From Anoxybacillus mongoliensis (GTDB lineage Bacteria > Bacillota > Bacilli > Bacillales > Anoxybacillaceae), in the NCBI RefSeq assembly GCF_014201515.1, contig NZ_JACHEQ010000008.1, positions 1 to 64,000 of the forward strand: DNA of 64,000 nucleotides, in the 5' to 3' direction. The notes beneath the pieces are model-generated. The model saw only the letters and a list, made by a program, of their open reading frames with translations. It was not told the DNA's origin and did no database searches. Shown here one piece after another: positions 55,384 to 64,000 of the stretch (the stretch's first letter is position 1; each line of letters opens with the position of its first letter). Both the position numbers and the translations under genes were made by a program.

Positions 55384-56403
55384 ATGATTGCAGTATTAGG
55401 TGCAGGTAGTTGGGGCACGGCTTTGGCGATCGTTCTTGCTGATAATGGACACGACGTTCGACTTTGGGGACAGCGACAAGAACAAATGGATGAAATTAAC
55501 GAAAAACATACGAACGAGAAATATTTGCCGAATATTCATCTTCCTGAAGCGATTGTTGGCTATGTAGATCTTGTCAAAGCGCTTGAAGGGATTGAAACGG
55601 TTGTATTAGCTGTTCCGACAAAAGCGATTCGTGATGTGTTGCAACGTGTTCGCACGTGTATAGAACGGCCGATTACGATCGTCTCAGTCAGTAAAGGCAT
55701 TGAACCGGATACACATAAACGTATTTCAGAAATTATTGAAGAAGAAATGGGAGAACGGTTGCAAGATGTTGTCGTTTTATCAGGTCCAAGTCACGCCGAG
55801 GAAGTGAGTTTGCGTCATCCAACAACAGTGGCGGTATCGTCAAAAAATATGGATGCAGCGGAGCGCATTCAAGATTTATTTATGAATCACCAATATTTTC
55901 GCGTATATACAAATCCGGATTTAATCGGAGTAGAAATTGGTGGGGCTTTAAAAAACATTATTGCACTAGCAGCAGGAATTACCGATGGACTTGGTTACGG
56001 GGATAATGCAAAAGCTGCATTAATGACGCGCGGGCTTGCGGAAATGGCTCGCCTCGGTAGTCGACTTGGTGCCAACCCGCTTACGTTTGCAGGATTGACA
56101 GGAATCGGTGATTTGATTGTGACATGTACAAGCGTCCATTCGCGCAACTGGCGCGCGGGAAATATGCTTGGGAAAGGATATGCGCTTGATGATGTGCTAG
56201 CAAATATGGGAATGGTTGTCGAAGGTGTGCGAACGACAAAAGCTGCCTATCAGTTAGCGAAAAAAATGAATGTCGATATGCCGATTACAAATGCACTTTA
56301 TGATGTATTGTTTAACGGAAAAGATGTGAAAAGTGCGGTAGATTCGTTGATGGCGCGTGGAAAAACATCAGAACTTGAAGATTTAGCAAACATTTCGCTA
56401 TAA
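55384..56403 (+). CDS. gpsA: Glycerol-3-phosphate dehydrogenase [NAD(P)+]
   Basis: Makes sn-glycerol-3-phosphate for phospholipids. 339 residues. Dinucleotide site [10 protein letters not shown] (4-13), V-S-K-G-I-E near 104, the catalytic lysine region [14 protein letters not shown] near 188, and the substrate signature G-L-A-E-M-A-R-L-G near 218. Start after AGGGGGG. Probably co-transcribed with der. Confidence 0.95.
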   Translation: MIAVLGAGSWGTALAIVLADNGHDVRLWGQRQEQMDEINEKHTNEKYLPNIHLPEAIVGYVDLVKALEGIETVVLAVPTKAIRDVLQRVRTCIERPITIVSVSKGIEPDTHKRISEIIEEEMGERLQDVVVLSGPSHAEEVSLRHPTTVAVSSKNMDAAERIQDLFMNHQYFRVYTNPDLIGVEIGGALKNIIALAAGITDGLGYGDNAKAALMTRGLAEMARLGSRLGANPLTFAGLTGIGDLIVTCTSVHSRNWRAGNMLGKGYALDDVLANMGMVVEGVRTTKAAYQLAKKMNVDMPITNALYDVLFNGKDVKSAVDSLMARGKTSELEDLANISL

Positions 56404-56508
56404 TTTTCTTTGAAATAGGCATGTGAAGAGCGCTTTGTTATTTATGTTGCATACAATGCTATGAAAACATTCTCAGACTTGAATGGATGGTGCATGTTTA
56501 GTCATCGT

Positions 56509-56545
56509 CTGAAGTAAAGAAGCCCCGCTTTACTTCAGCTTTTTT
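56509..56545 (+). terminator. Strong Rho-independent terminator after gpsA
   Basis: 11-bp stem CTGAAGTAAAG/CTTTACTTCAG (56509-56519 with 56528-56538), then CTTTTTT. Confidence 0.9.
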
Positions 56546-56577
56546 ATGTAGTCATTAACAGAAAGTGAGGGAGAGAG

Positions 56578-56781
56578 ATGACGCCGGGTCTTTTAAAAAT
56601 GTGGATTTCATTAACAGGAATCGGACTAATGTTTGTCTCTGTATTTTCGATTTATTTTAGCCGATATAAAGTGAAAAATAAGGTCATCAAAATCGTTTTA
56701 GCGACAATTGCATACATAAGTATGATTATCGCTGGTCTCATTATTGTATTCGTCGTATTTAGCGGACCAGTGCAAGAATAA
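56578..56781 (+). CDS. yphE: Small membrane protein YphE (DUF2768-like)
   Basis: 67 residues with two membrane helices (about 9-28 and 38-60), preceded by GTGAGGGAGAG. It holds the position of B. subtilis yphE between gpsA and yphF and has the same length. Function unknown. It starts its own unit after the gpsA terminator and is probably co-expressed with yphF, 12 bases downstream. Confidence 0.75.
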   Translation: MTPGLLKMWISLTGIGLMFVSVFSIYFSRYKVKNKVIKIVLATIAYISMIIAGLIIVFVVFSGPVQE

Positions 56782-56793
56782 AAGGATGGATGA

Positions 56794-57519
56794 ATGATGA
56801 AAAAGTGGCTATTTTCTGCAATGGTCGTTGTCGTATCGATCATGTTATCTGGATGTTTGTATCCGCAAGAGCGATTAGCACAAAACCAAATTCCGTATAA
56901 AGAGCAAGTTGAGCGTGTGCAACAAGCAGTAAATGAATATCGACAAGCGACAGGTGGATTACTACCAATTAAAACACGTGAAATGTCTACGCCAATTTAT
57001 CAAAAATATCCGATCGACTTCAACATGCTTGTGCCACGATATATGGCGGAACCGCCAGGAAATGCGTTTGAAAGCGGCGGTGTATATCAATATGTTCTCG
57101 TTGATGTCGAGACAAATCCGACAGTGAAATTGCTCGATTTACGTGCTGCAGAGGCGATTCGTGATTTAAAATTACGTATTCGTATGTATCAAGACGCTCA
57201 TGGTTACCCACCGTTTAAAGATGTGTTGGCAAAAGGTGTATTTACGCTCGATTACAAGAAGCTTCATTTAGATGCACCTCCCCATGTCGTTAGTCCATAC
57301 TCAGGGAAGAATCTCCCGCTCATCATTGACGGTCAAGGGGAAATTTATATTGATTACCGTATAGATTTATACGAGAAACTGCAAACAGAGACGCATCATT
57401 ATCGATATGGGGATGATATTCGCGACTTGCTTGTCAAACATTCGCTTTTTGTGCCTGCTTATTCTCTCCCTTATACGATTGATGAAAAGAAAAAAGAGCC
57501 AATTTTTCTTGTGAAATAA
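56794..57519 (+). CDS. yphF: Lipoprotein YphF
   Basis: 241 residues with a lipoprotein signal (lipobox L-S-G-C, Cys near residue 21) and a soluble extracytoplasmic domain. Sequence features include V-N-E-Y-R-Q-A-T-G-G-L-L-P-I and Y-Q-D-A-H-G-Y-P-P, two repeats resembling the pseudopilin-like motif of type II/IV pilin-fold proteins. ATG 56794 or 56797 is the start. Lies before spoIVA as in B. subtilis. Function unknown. Confidence 0.8.
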   Translation: MMKKWLFSAMVVVVSIMLSGCLYPQERLAQNQIPYKEQVERVQQAVNEYRQATGGLLPIKTREMSTPIYQKYPIDFNMLVPRYMAEPPGNAFESGGVYQYVLVDVETNPTVKLLDLRAAEAIRDLKLRIRMYQDAHGYPPFKDVLAKGVFTLDYKKLHLDAPPHVVSPYSGKNLPLIIDGQGEIYIDYRIDLYEKLQTETHHYRYGDDIRDLLVKHSLFVPAYSLPYTIDEKKKEPIFLVK

Positions 57520-57525
57520 GTCATG

Positions 57526-57568
57526 ATCCCTTCTCTAAACAAATACATTTTAGAGAAGGGATTTTTTT
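57526..57568 (+). terminator. Strong Rho-independent terminator after yphF
   Basis: 14-bp stem (57526-57539 with 57549-57562) and T7 tail. Confidence 0.92.
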
Positions 57569-57569
57569 A

Positions 57570-57600
57570 GTCATAAACAAATAGGACAACAACATATGCA
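57570..57600 (+). promoter_or_regulatory. Possible sigma-E promoter of spoIVA
   Basis: GTCATAA (57570-57576) and CATATGCA (57593-57600) resemble a sigma-E promoter but with a 16-base spacer. spoIVA is a known sigma-E gene in B. subtilis. Confidence 0.4.
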
Positions 57601-57643
57601 TATAATGTCCTCATATGTTTTAAATATAAGGGAGGGAAGGCAG

Positions 57644-59122
57644 TTGGAAAAGGTCGATCTTTTTAAAGATATTGCTGAACGAACAGGCGGAGATATTTAT
57701 TTAGGGGTTGTCGGTGCCGTTCGAACAGGCAAATCGACATTTATTAAAAAGTTTATGGAACTTGTTGTCATTCCGAATATTCAAAACGAAGCAGATAAAG
57801 CTCGGGCACAAGACGAACTGCCACAAAGTGCAGCTGGAAAAACGATTATGACGACAGAGCCGAAGTTTGTTCCGAATCAAGCGGTAAAAGTGAAAGTAGA
57901 CGATGGACTTGAAGTGAACATTCGTCTTGTAGATTGTGTCGGTTATACAGTGCAAGGGGCAAAAGGTTTTGAAGACGAAAACGGGCCGCGTATGATTCAT
58001 ACACCGTGGTATGAAGAACCAATTCCGTTTCAGGAAGCGGCCGAAATTGGCACAAGAAAAGTCATTCAAGAGCATTCAACGATTGGTGTTGTCATTACAA
58101 CGGACGGTTCAATTGGAGAAATTCCGCGCGAAAATTATATCGAGGCAGAAGAGCGTGTCGTCAACGAATTGAAAGAGGTCGGTAAGCCGTTCATTATGAT
58201 TATTAATACGGTGCGTCCACAACACCCAGAAACAGAAACGTTGAAGCAACAATTAAGTGAAAAATACGATATTCCGGTGTTAGCATTAAGTGTGGAAGGC
58301 ATGCGTGAAGCAGATGTGTATCAAGTGCTTCGAGAAGCATTATATGAATTCCCTGTGCTAGAGGTGAATGTCAATTTACCAAACTGGGTTATGGTGTTGC
58401 GTGAAAATCATTGGTTGCGTGAAAGTTATCAAGATGCAGTGCGTGATACAGTAAAAGATATTAAGCGATTACGCGATGTCGATCGTGTCGTACAACAATT
58501 TAGCGAATATGATTTTATTGACGAAGCGCGTTTAGCTGGTATTGAAATGGGGCAAGGCATTGCAGAAATTGATTTATATGCGCCGGATGAATTGTACGAC
58601 CAAATTTTAAAAGAAGTTGTCGGCGTTGAAATTCGCGGAAAAGATCATTTATTGCAATTGATGCAAGATTTTGCTTATGCGAAAGCAGAATACGATCAAA
58701 TCGCCGATGCGCTTCGCATGGTGAAGCAAACAGGTTATGGCATCGCTGCTCCATCACTTTCTGATATGAGCTTAGATGAACCAGAAATTATTCGCCAAGG
58801 CTCTCGTTTTGGGGTTCGACTAAAAGCCGTTGCACCATCCATTCATATGATTAAAGTCGATGTCGAATCGGAGTTTGCGCCGATCATTGGAACAGAAAAA
58901 CAAAGTGAAGAGCTCGTCCGTTACTTGATGCAAGATTTTGAGGATGACCCGCTGTCTATTTGGAACTCTGATATTTTTGGCCGTTCCCTCAGTTCCATTG
59001 TTCGCGAAGGCATTCAAGCGAAGCTAGCACTTATGCCTGAAAATGCCCGTTATAAATTAAAAGAAACGTTAGAGCGCATCATTAACGAAGGATCCGGTGG
59101 ACTGATTGCCATTATATTATAA
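57644..59122 (+). CDS. spoIVA: Spore coat morphogenetic ATPase SpoIVA
   Basis: Builds the basement layer of the spore coat by ATP-driven polymerisation on the forespore surface. TTG 57644 after GGGAGGGAAGG gives 492 residues (E-K-V-D-L-F-K-D-I at the start), the same as in B. subtilis. The N-terminal ATPase domain has Walker A G-A-V-R-T-G-K-S-T (24-32) and D-C-V-G-Y. A middle domain and the C-terminal anchoring segment (G-S-G-G-L-I-A-I-I-L) follow. Confidence 0.97.
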   Translation: MEKVDLFKDIAERTGGDIYLGVVGAVRTGKSTFIKKFMELVVIPNIQNEADKARAQDELPQSAAGKTIMTTEPKFVPNQAVKVKVDDGLEVNIRLVDCVGYTVQGAKGFEDENGPRMIHTPWYEEPIPFQEAAEIGTRKVIQEHSTIGVVITTDGSIGEIPRENYIEAEERVVNELKEVGKPFIMIINTVRPQHPETETLKQQLSEKYDIPVLALSVEGMREADVYQVLREALYEFPVLEVNVNLPNWVMVLRENHWLRESYQDAVRDTVKDIKRLRDVDRVVQQFSEYDFIDEARLAGIEMGQGIAEIDLYAPDELYDQILKEVVGVEIRGKDHLLQLMQDFAYAKAEYDQIADALRMVKQTGYGIAAPSLSDMSLDEPEIIRQGSRFGVRLKAVAPSIHMIKVDVESEFAPIIGTEKQSEELVRYLMQDFEDDPLSIWNSDIFGRSLSSIVREGIQAKLALMPENARYKLKETLERIINEGSGGLIAIIL

Positions 59123-59123
59123 A

Positions 59124-59147
59124 AAGACTCCATTTGGGGTCTTTTTT
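59124..59147 (+). terminator. Rho-independent terminator after spoIVA
   Basis: Stem 59124-59131 with 59136-59143 (one G-U), T run. Confidence 0.75.
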
Positions 59148-59381
59148 GCTTTGAAACGAAAATTTTTTCTTGCAGTGAAAAAGAGCGATATGATAATCTT
59201 TATTCAGAAAATGTTAGGCTCGTTGGAGAATAATAGGCAAATTGCATGATTTTGCTGAAAAAATGTTGAATTATGAGCAAGAATCAGTTAATATAAGGCA
59301 TGTTAATGTATAGAAACAATAGAAAGTGTAAACAACTGAAAGTAATGTATAATACATACGCTTTGGGAGGAGGTGAATGGC

Positions 59382-59654
59382 ATGAACAAAACGGAATTAA
59401 TCAACGCGGTAGCTGAAGCAAGCGGTCTTTCTAAAAAAGATGCATCAAAAGCAGTTGATGCGGTTTTTGACGCGATTACAGAAGCGCTTAAAAACGGTGA
59501 TAAAGTGCAATTAATCGGTTTTGGTAACTTCGAAGTGCGTGAGCGTGCGGCGCGCAAAGGACGCAACCCACAAACAGGAGAAGAAATCGAAATTGCTGCA
59601 AGCAAAGTTCCTGCTTTCAAACCTGGGAAAGCGTTAAAAGATGCTGTAAAGTAA
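59382..59654 (+). CDS. hbs: DNA-binding protein HU
   Basis: Nucleoid protein that bends DNA. ATG 59382 lies 7 bases after GGGAGGAGG; 90 residues, as in Geobacillus HU. N-terminal dimer helices ([11 protein letters not shown]) and the DNA arm with the signature [18 protein letters not shown] near residue 46. TATAAT at 59348-59353 is the likely -10; the long leader before it (59148-59347) holds nothing else that I can identify. Confidence 0.97.
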   Translation: MNKTELINAVAEASGLSKKDASKAVDAVFDAITEALKNGDKVQLIGFGNFEVRERAARKGRNPQTGEEIEIAASKVPAFKPGKALKDAVK

Positions 59655-59671
59655 GAAATTACATACAGCCA

Positions 59672-59708
59672 AAGAGGTAGCCGGTTGCGAGCTACCTCTT
59701 CTTTTTTG
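59672..59708 (+). terminator. Rho-independent terminator after hbs
   Basis: Stem AAGAGGTAGC/GCTACCTCTT (59672-59681 with 59691-59700), then CTTTTTT. Confidence 0.88.
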
Positions 59709-59773
59709 CCTTTTTTCATCTTTATGTGCTAGAATCGGATTACGTGAGGTTGAATGCTAGGAGGATGCAACAA

Positions 59774-60328
59774 ATGAATGTAGAACAAATCGAACAGGCA
59801 GTCCGCTTAATTTTAGAAGCTATTGGCGAAGATCCAAATCGTGAAGGTTTGCTTGATACGCCGAAGCGGGTAGCAAAAATGTATGCAGAAGTGTTTTCAG
59901 GTTTAAACGAAGATCCGAAAATACACTTACAAACGGTATTTAGTGAAGATCATGAAGAACTTGTCCTCGTCAAAGACATTCCGTTTTATTCAATGTGTGA
60001 ACATCATCTCGTTCCATTTTTCGGTGTTGCTCATGTCGCATACATTCCACGCGGCGGCAAAGTGACAGGGTTAAGCAAACTAGCAAGAACGGTTGAAACA
60101 GTCGCGCGACGCCCGCAGTTGCAAGAGCGGATTACGGCAACCGTAGCTGACGCCATTATGGAGACGCTCGAACCGCATGGAGTGATGGTTGTTGTCGAAG
60201 CTGAACATATGTGCATGACGATGCGTGGCGTGAAAAAACCAGGGGCTAAAACAGTTACAACGGCAGTACGTGGAACGCTGGCAACAGATGACAAAGCACG
60301 TGCGGAAATATTAGCGCTTATTAAATAG
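59774..60328 (+). CDS. folE: GTP cyclohydrolase I (MtrA)
   Basis: First step of folate synthesis, GTP to dihydroneopterin triphosphate. ATG 59774 follows AGGAGG by nine bases; 184 residues. Zinc ligands in [10 protein letters not shown] near residue 75 and in E-H-M-C-M-T-M-R-G near 143 are intact, as is [11 protein letters not shown]. Next to mtrB (TRAP), forming the conserved mtrAB pair. Confidence 0.95.
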   Translation: MNVEQIEQAVRLILEAIGEDPNREGLLDTPKRVAKMYAEVFSGLNEDPKIHLQTVFSEDHEELVLVKDIPFYSMCEHHLVPFFGVAHVAYIPRGGKVTGLSKLARTVETVARRPQLQERITATVADAIMETLEPHGVMVVVEAEHMCMTMRGVKKPGAKTVTTAVRGTLATDDKARAEILALIK

Positions 60329-60338
60329 GAGGGGTATT

Positions 60339-60566
60339 ATGATGCAAGGCGATTATGTTGTGATTAAAGCGTTAGAAGACGGAGTGAATGTCATCGGGTT
60401 AACGCGTGGTTCGGATACGCGTTTTCATCATTCTGAAAAGCTCGATCAAGGGGAAGTACTAATTGCGCAATTTACAGAGCATACATCAGCGATTAAAGTA
60501 CGTGGAAAAGCACTTATTCAAACGCAACATGGCGAAATCCAGTCTGATGCGAAAAATCATCGTTAA
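60339..60566 (+). CDS. mtrB: Tryptophan RNA-binding attenuation protein TRAP
   Basis: Ring-forming regulator that, with tryptophan bound, wraps the trp leader RNA and causes termination. 75 residues. Strongly similar in memory to the Geobacillus protein: [18 protein letters not shown], the RNA-contact K-L-D-Q-G-E and the tryptophan-pocket segment [22 protein letters not shown] upstream. The trp operon it should control lies beyond the window. Confidence 0.96.
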   Translation: MMQGDYVVIKALEDGVNVIGLTRGSDTRFHHSEKLDQGEVLIAQFTEHTSAIKVRGKALIQTQHGEIQSDAKNHR

Positions 60567-60626
60567 CGTGAAGACGGTTTATGATATAATAAAGTTTGAG
60601 TTTTTGGGAAGCAAGGGTGATAAGTC

Positions 60627-61277
60627 ATGGATATGCAACAGCAAATCGAACAAGTACAAATGCGCATTCAACGCGCAATTGCCCATTCGTACGTAGATCG
60701 TTATATACAACCACGCATCATAGACGAAGATCGCGTATCGTTTGCTCTTTCTATGTTACGTTCGGCTCAGGTGGAAGAAAGCATCGCGCTCGATTACGTG
60801 TTTGCCATGATGTTAATTCAACTCGCCCTTGACACCCATGACGAAGTAGATGAGCAACAAATGATGCAACAAAAGCAATTAACTGTGCTTGCCGGAGATT
60901 TATATAGTGGATTGTACTACGACTTTTTAGCGCGACGACACGACATTTCACTCATTCGTCGCTTTGCTGAAGCGATTAAAGAGATCAACATACAAAAAAT
61001 TCACCTGCAGCAACTGTCGTCGGATGATCTTGAACGCTTTCATTGCATCGCTGTTATTGAATCCGCCTTGCTTCGTCAGCTTGCGGAACATGTGCATGCC
61101 CATGAGTGGGGAGAGTTAGCGTATTACTTATTCGCGCTAAAACGTGTTCGGCGTGATGGAGCGAAATCGACAGCCTTGATGGATTATATCGATCACTGTC
61201 AGCGAAAATTACAAGATCTTCTCCCGTTTCATGTGCACGAAGAAGTAAAAGAGCGATTCTCTCATCTCCTCGCTTGA
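60627..61277 (+). CDS. hepS: Heptaprenyl diphosphate synthase component I
   Basis: Regulatory subunit that, with HepT, sets chain length to seven prenyl units for menaquinone-7. 216 residues, helical, without Asp-rich catalytic motifs, as expected. The segment D-L-Y-S-G-L-Y-Y-D-F-L-A near residue 92 is typical. Preceded by a TATAAT-like sequence near 60584. First gene of hepS-menG-hepT. Confidence 0.9.
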   Translation: MDMQQQIEQVQMRIQRAIAHSYVDRYIQPRIIDEDRVSFALSMLRSAQVEESIALDYVFAMMLIQLALDTHDEVDEQQMMQQKQLTVLAGDLYSGLYYDFLARRHDISLIRRFAEAIKEINIQKIHLQQLSSDDLERFHCIAVIESALLRQLAEHVHAHEWGELAYYLFALKRVRRDGAKSTALMDYIDHCQRKLQDLLPFHVHEEVKERFSHLLA

Positions 61278-61301
61278 TTTTAGTTGAAAGAAGGGGATTT
61301 T

Positions 61302-62015
61302 ATGCAACAATCGAAAGAAGAACGTGTGCATCGCGTGTTTGAAAAAATTTCTGACCATTATGATCGGATGAATTCAGTTATTAGTTTTAAACGTCATGTC
61401 GCATGGCGAAAAGATACGATGAAACGAATGAATGTACAAAAGGGAGCGAAAGCGCTCGATGTATGTTGCGGGACGGCAGATTGGACAATCGCGTTAGCCG
61501 AAGCCGTTGGACCTAGCGGTGAAGTGTATGGGCTTGATTTTAGTCGCAATATGTTAAAAGTAGGGGAAGAAAAAGTAAAAGAGCGTGGTTTTCAACATGT
61601 TACGCTTGTCCATGGCAATGCGATGAGTTTACCGTTTCCTGACGATACGTTCGACTATGTTACTATCGGTTTCGGATTGCGTAACGTTCCTGATTATATG
61701 ACGGTATTAAAAGAAATGTATCGTGTAGCAAAACCAGGCGGAAAAGTTGTTTGTCTAGAAACATCACAGCCAACGCTTATCGGTTTTCGGCAACTGTACT
61801 ATGCCTATTTTCGCTATATCATGCCCTTTTTTGGGAAAATTTTTGCGAAAAGTTATGAAGAATACTCGTGGTTACAAGAGTCAGCACGCGAATTTCCGGG
61901 AATGGATGAGCTCGCAGATATGTTTCGTCAAGCCGGTTTCGTGCGCGTACAAGTGAAACCGTATACGTTTGGAGTGGCGGCGATGCATCTCGGACATAAA
62001 CCTGATAGATGTTAA
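61302..62015 (+). CDS. menG: Demethylmenaquinone methyltransferase MenG
   Basis: Last step of menaquinone synthesis, S-adenosylmethionine dependent. ATG 61302 follows AAGGGG; 237 residues. Motifs: Y-D-R-M-N near residue 22, the SAM site [10 protein letters not shown] near 55, G-L-R-N-V near 121, and L-E-T-S-Q-P near 147. Between hepS and hepT as in B. subtilis. Confidence 0.95.
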   Translation: MQQSKEERVHRVFEKISDHYDRMNSVISFKRHVAWRKDTMKRMNVQKGAKALDVCCGTADWTIALAEAVGPSGEVYGLDFSRNMLKVGEEKVKERGFQHVTLVHGNAMSLPFPDDTFDYVTIGFGLRNVPDYMTVLKEMYRVAKPGGKVVCLETSQPTLIGFRQLYYAYFRYIMPFFGKIFAKSYEEYSWLQESAREFPGMDELADMFRQAGFVRVQVKPYTFGVAAMHLGHKPDRC

Positions 62016-62026
62016 GGTGAATAGTG

Positions 62027-62989
62027 ATGAAGCTAAAAGCGATGTATTCGTTTTTAAATGGAGATTTAAACCGAATTGAAGAACAATTGAAAATAACGGT
62101 GCAAACGTCCGACCCGCTCGTCAATGAAGCATCGTTACATTTGCTTGAGGCGGGCGGAAAGCGCATTCGTCCAGTGTTTGTTTTGCTTGGCGGACAATTT
62201 GGTACGTATCATTTTGAGAAGATGAAGCGGGTAGCTGTGGCTCTGGAGCTCATTCATATGGCTTCCCTTGTCCATGATGATGTGATTGATGGGGCGATGT
62301 TGCGACGTGGAAAGGAAACGATTCAAGCGAAATGGGGCGATCGATTTGCCATGTACGTTGGTGACTACTTGTTTGCCCGAGCGCTCGAGCAAATGTGTGA
62401 AATCGATGATCCCGTCGCTCATCATATTTTAGCAAACACCATTGTTGAAGTATGTCGAGGAGAAATTGAGCAAATTAGTGACAAATATCGATTTGATCAA
62501 AATTTACGTCGCTATTTGCAACGAATTAAGAGAAAAACGGCGTTACTCATTGCAGCAAGTTGCCAACTCGGTGCGGTCGTAGCAGGAGCGCCGGAAGCTG
62601 TCCATAAAAAATTGTATTGGTTCGGTTATTACGTCGGTATGTCGTTTCAAATTACAGACGATATTCTCGATTTTATTGGGACGGAAAAGCAACTCGGTAA
62701 GCCAGCAGGAAGTGATTTATCGCAAGGAAACGTGACACTTCCTGTTCTGTATGCCATGAAAGAACGAACATTAAAGGAACAAATTATGAAAGTAAACGAA
62801 CATACGACAAGTCGTGAAATGGCGAATGTCATTGATCGCATTAAGCAAACAAATGCGATCGAAAAGTCATATGAGCTTGGGGATCGCTATCTACAAAAAG
62901 CGCTTGATACATTACAAAAGTTGCCACGCAACCGTGCCTGGACAGCGCTTTACAATATTGCAAAATATATCGGGAAACGGAAGTACTAA
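62027..62989 (+). CDS. hepT: Heptaprenyl diphosphate synthase component II
   Basis: Catalytic subunit of trans-prenyl chain elongation. ATG 62027 after AAGGTG gives 320 residues; GTG 62024 is possible. First Asp-rich motif L-V-H-D-D-V-I-D near residue 82, G-D-Y-L-F-A, K-T-A-L-L near 168, and second Asp-rich motif D-D-I-L-D near 211. G-G-K-R-I-R-P near 42 binds substrate. Confidence 0.94.
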   Translation: MKLKAMYSFLNGDLNRIEEQLKITVQTSDPLVNEASLHLLEAGGKRIRPVFVLLGGQFGTYHFEKMKRVAVALELIHMASLVHDDVIDGAMLRRGKETIQAKWGDRFAMYVGDYLFARALEQMCEIDDPVAHHILANTIVEVCRGEIEQISDKYRFDQNLRRYLQRIKRKTALLIAASCQLGAVVAGAPEAVHKKLYWFGYYVGMSFQITDDILDFIGTEKQLGKPAGSDLSQGNVTLPVLYAMKERTLKEQIMKVNEHTTSREMANVIDRIKQTNAIEKSYELGDRYLQKALDTLQKLPRNRAWTALYNIAKYIGKRKY

Positions 62990-63021
62990 GAGAAAAAATT
63001 AAATCGTTTTCATGGCGAATA

Positions 63022-63050
63022 TTGCTAATTTATATGTAAGATGATATAAT
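63022..63050 (+). promoter_or_regulatory. Sigma-A promoter of ndk
   Basis: TTGCTA (63022-63027), 17-bp spacer, TATAAT (63045-63050). Confidence 0.78.
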
Positions 63051-63101
63051 TGCAAAGGAATCATTTCCAATACATAACGTATCAGGGGTGGAGAATTCGT
63101 C

Positions 63102-64000
<899 letters not shown>

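Noticed and set aside
59148-59347. Small gene or RNA in the spoIVA-hbs gap
   Set aside because: Neither strand shows a frame with a ribosome-binding site or a recognisable RNA structure; probably a long promoter region for hbs.

Overview
The window is a chromosomal segment of a low-to-moderate G+C, spore-forming, aerobic Firmicute. Gene order follows the Bacillaceae block from ypuI-dacB-spmAB-rluB-resABCDE, through serA-fer-ypbB-recQ, gudB-ypdA, sleB-ypeB, prsW-ypfA-cmk-ypfD-fni, yphA-seaA-der-gpsA-yphEF-spoIVA and hbs-mtrAB-hepS-menG-hepT-ndk, to cheR. Base composition, thermophile-like proteins (the short TRAP, the 90-residue HU) and the complete cobinamide-salvage cluster in the place where B. 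subtilis carries sigX-rsiX suggest Anoxybacillus or a close Geobacillus relative. The genus is an inference.

Layout. (1) 1-6.3 kb: the tail of an unrecognised membrane protein, then an AT-rich island of about 6 kb. The island holds a frameshifted threonine aldolase, an MFS exporter, two ATP-grasp ligases and an ArsR-type regulator. It is bracketed by two identical 25-bp copies of a terminator hairpin, and its promoter carries five tandem 8-bp palindromes (TTACGTAA type) over the predicted transcription start. This looks like a small, horizontally acquired amino-acid-ligase (dipeptide-type) biosynthetic cluster and is the best candidate for an undescribed system. (2) 6.3-17.2 kb: ypuI, sodF, dacB-spmA-spmB (sporulation), rluB, and resABC plus resDE (cytochrome c maturation and its two-component regulator). 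(3) 17.2-28.2 kb: a cobalamin riboswitch with promoter, antiterminator and terminator. Next come two AT-rich cargo genes (a secreted protein and a small membrane protein), then btuF-btuC-btuD/cbiZ-cbiB-cobD-cobU-cobS-cobC-cobU2-pduO-cblT-cblS. Together these take up corrinoids, strip and rebuild the lower loop, salvage alpha-ribazole and adenosylate the product. (4) 28.3-39.7 kb: hisJ, serA, ppa, fer, the ypbB-recQ-ypbD-ypbE-ypbF-ypbG run, a CarH-like B12-binding MerR regulator, mecB, and a bacillithiol-type deacetylase. (5) 39.8-49.7 kb: gudB with a CcpA (cre) site, ypdA, bioDA under a BirA operator, ypeB-sleB, prsW, ypfA, ypfB, cmk and plsC. (6) 49.8-64 kb: ypfD, fni, the YIEGIA pair, der, gpsA, yphE, yphF, spoIVA, hbs, folE, TRAP, hepS-menG-hepT, ndk and the start of cheR.

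Functional links. The corrinoid cluster would supply adenosylcobalamin, which the CarH-like regulator 9 kb downstream is predicted to bind as a light sensor. Menaquinone synthesis (hepS-menG-hepT) and ResABC/ResDE both serve the respiratory chain. DacB, SpmAB, SpoIVA, SleB/YpeB, the YIEGIA pair and PrsW reflect the spore-forming life style. Many start codons were moved downstream of the longest reading frame because a Shine-Dalgarno sequence or a terminator lay inside the longer version. All functions rest on recalled family motifs and synteny; no database search was run.
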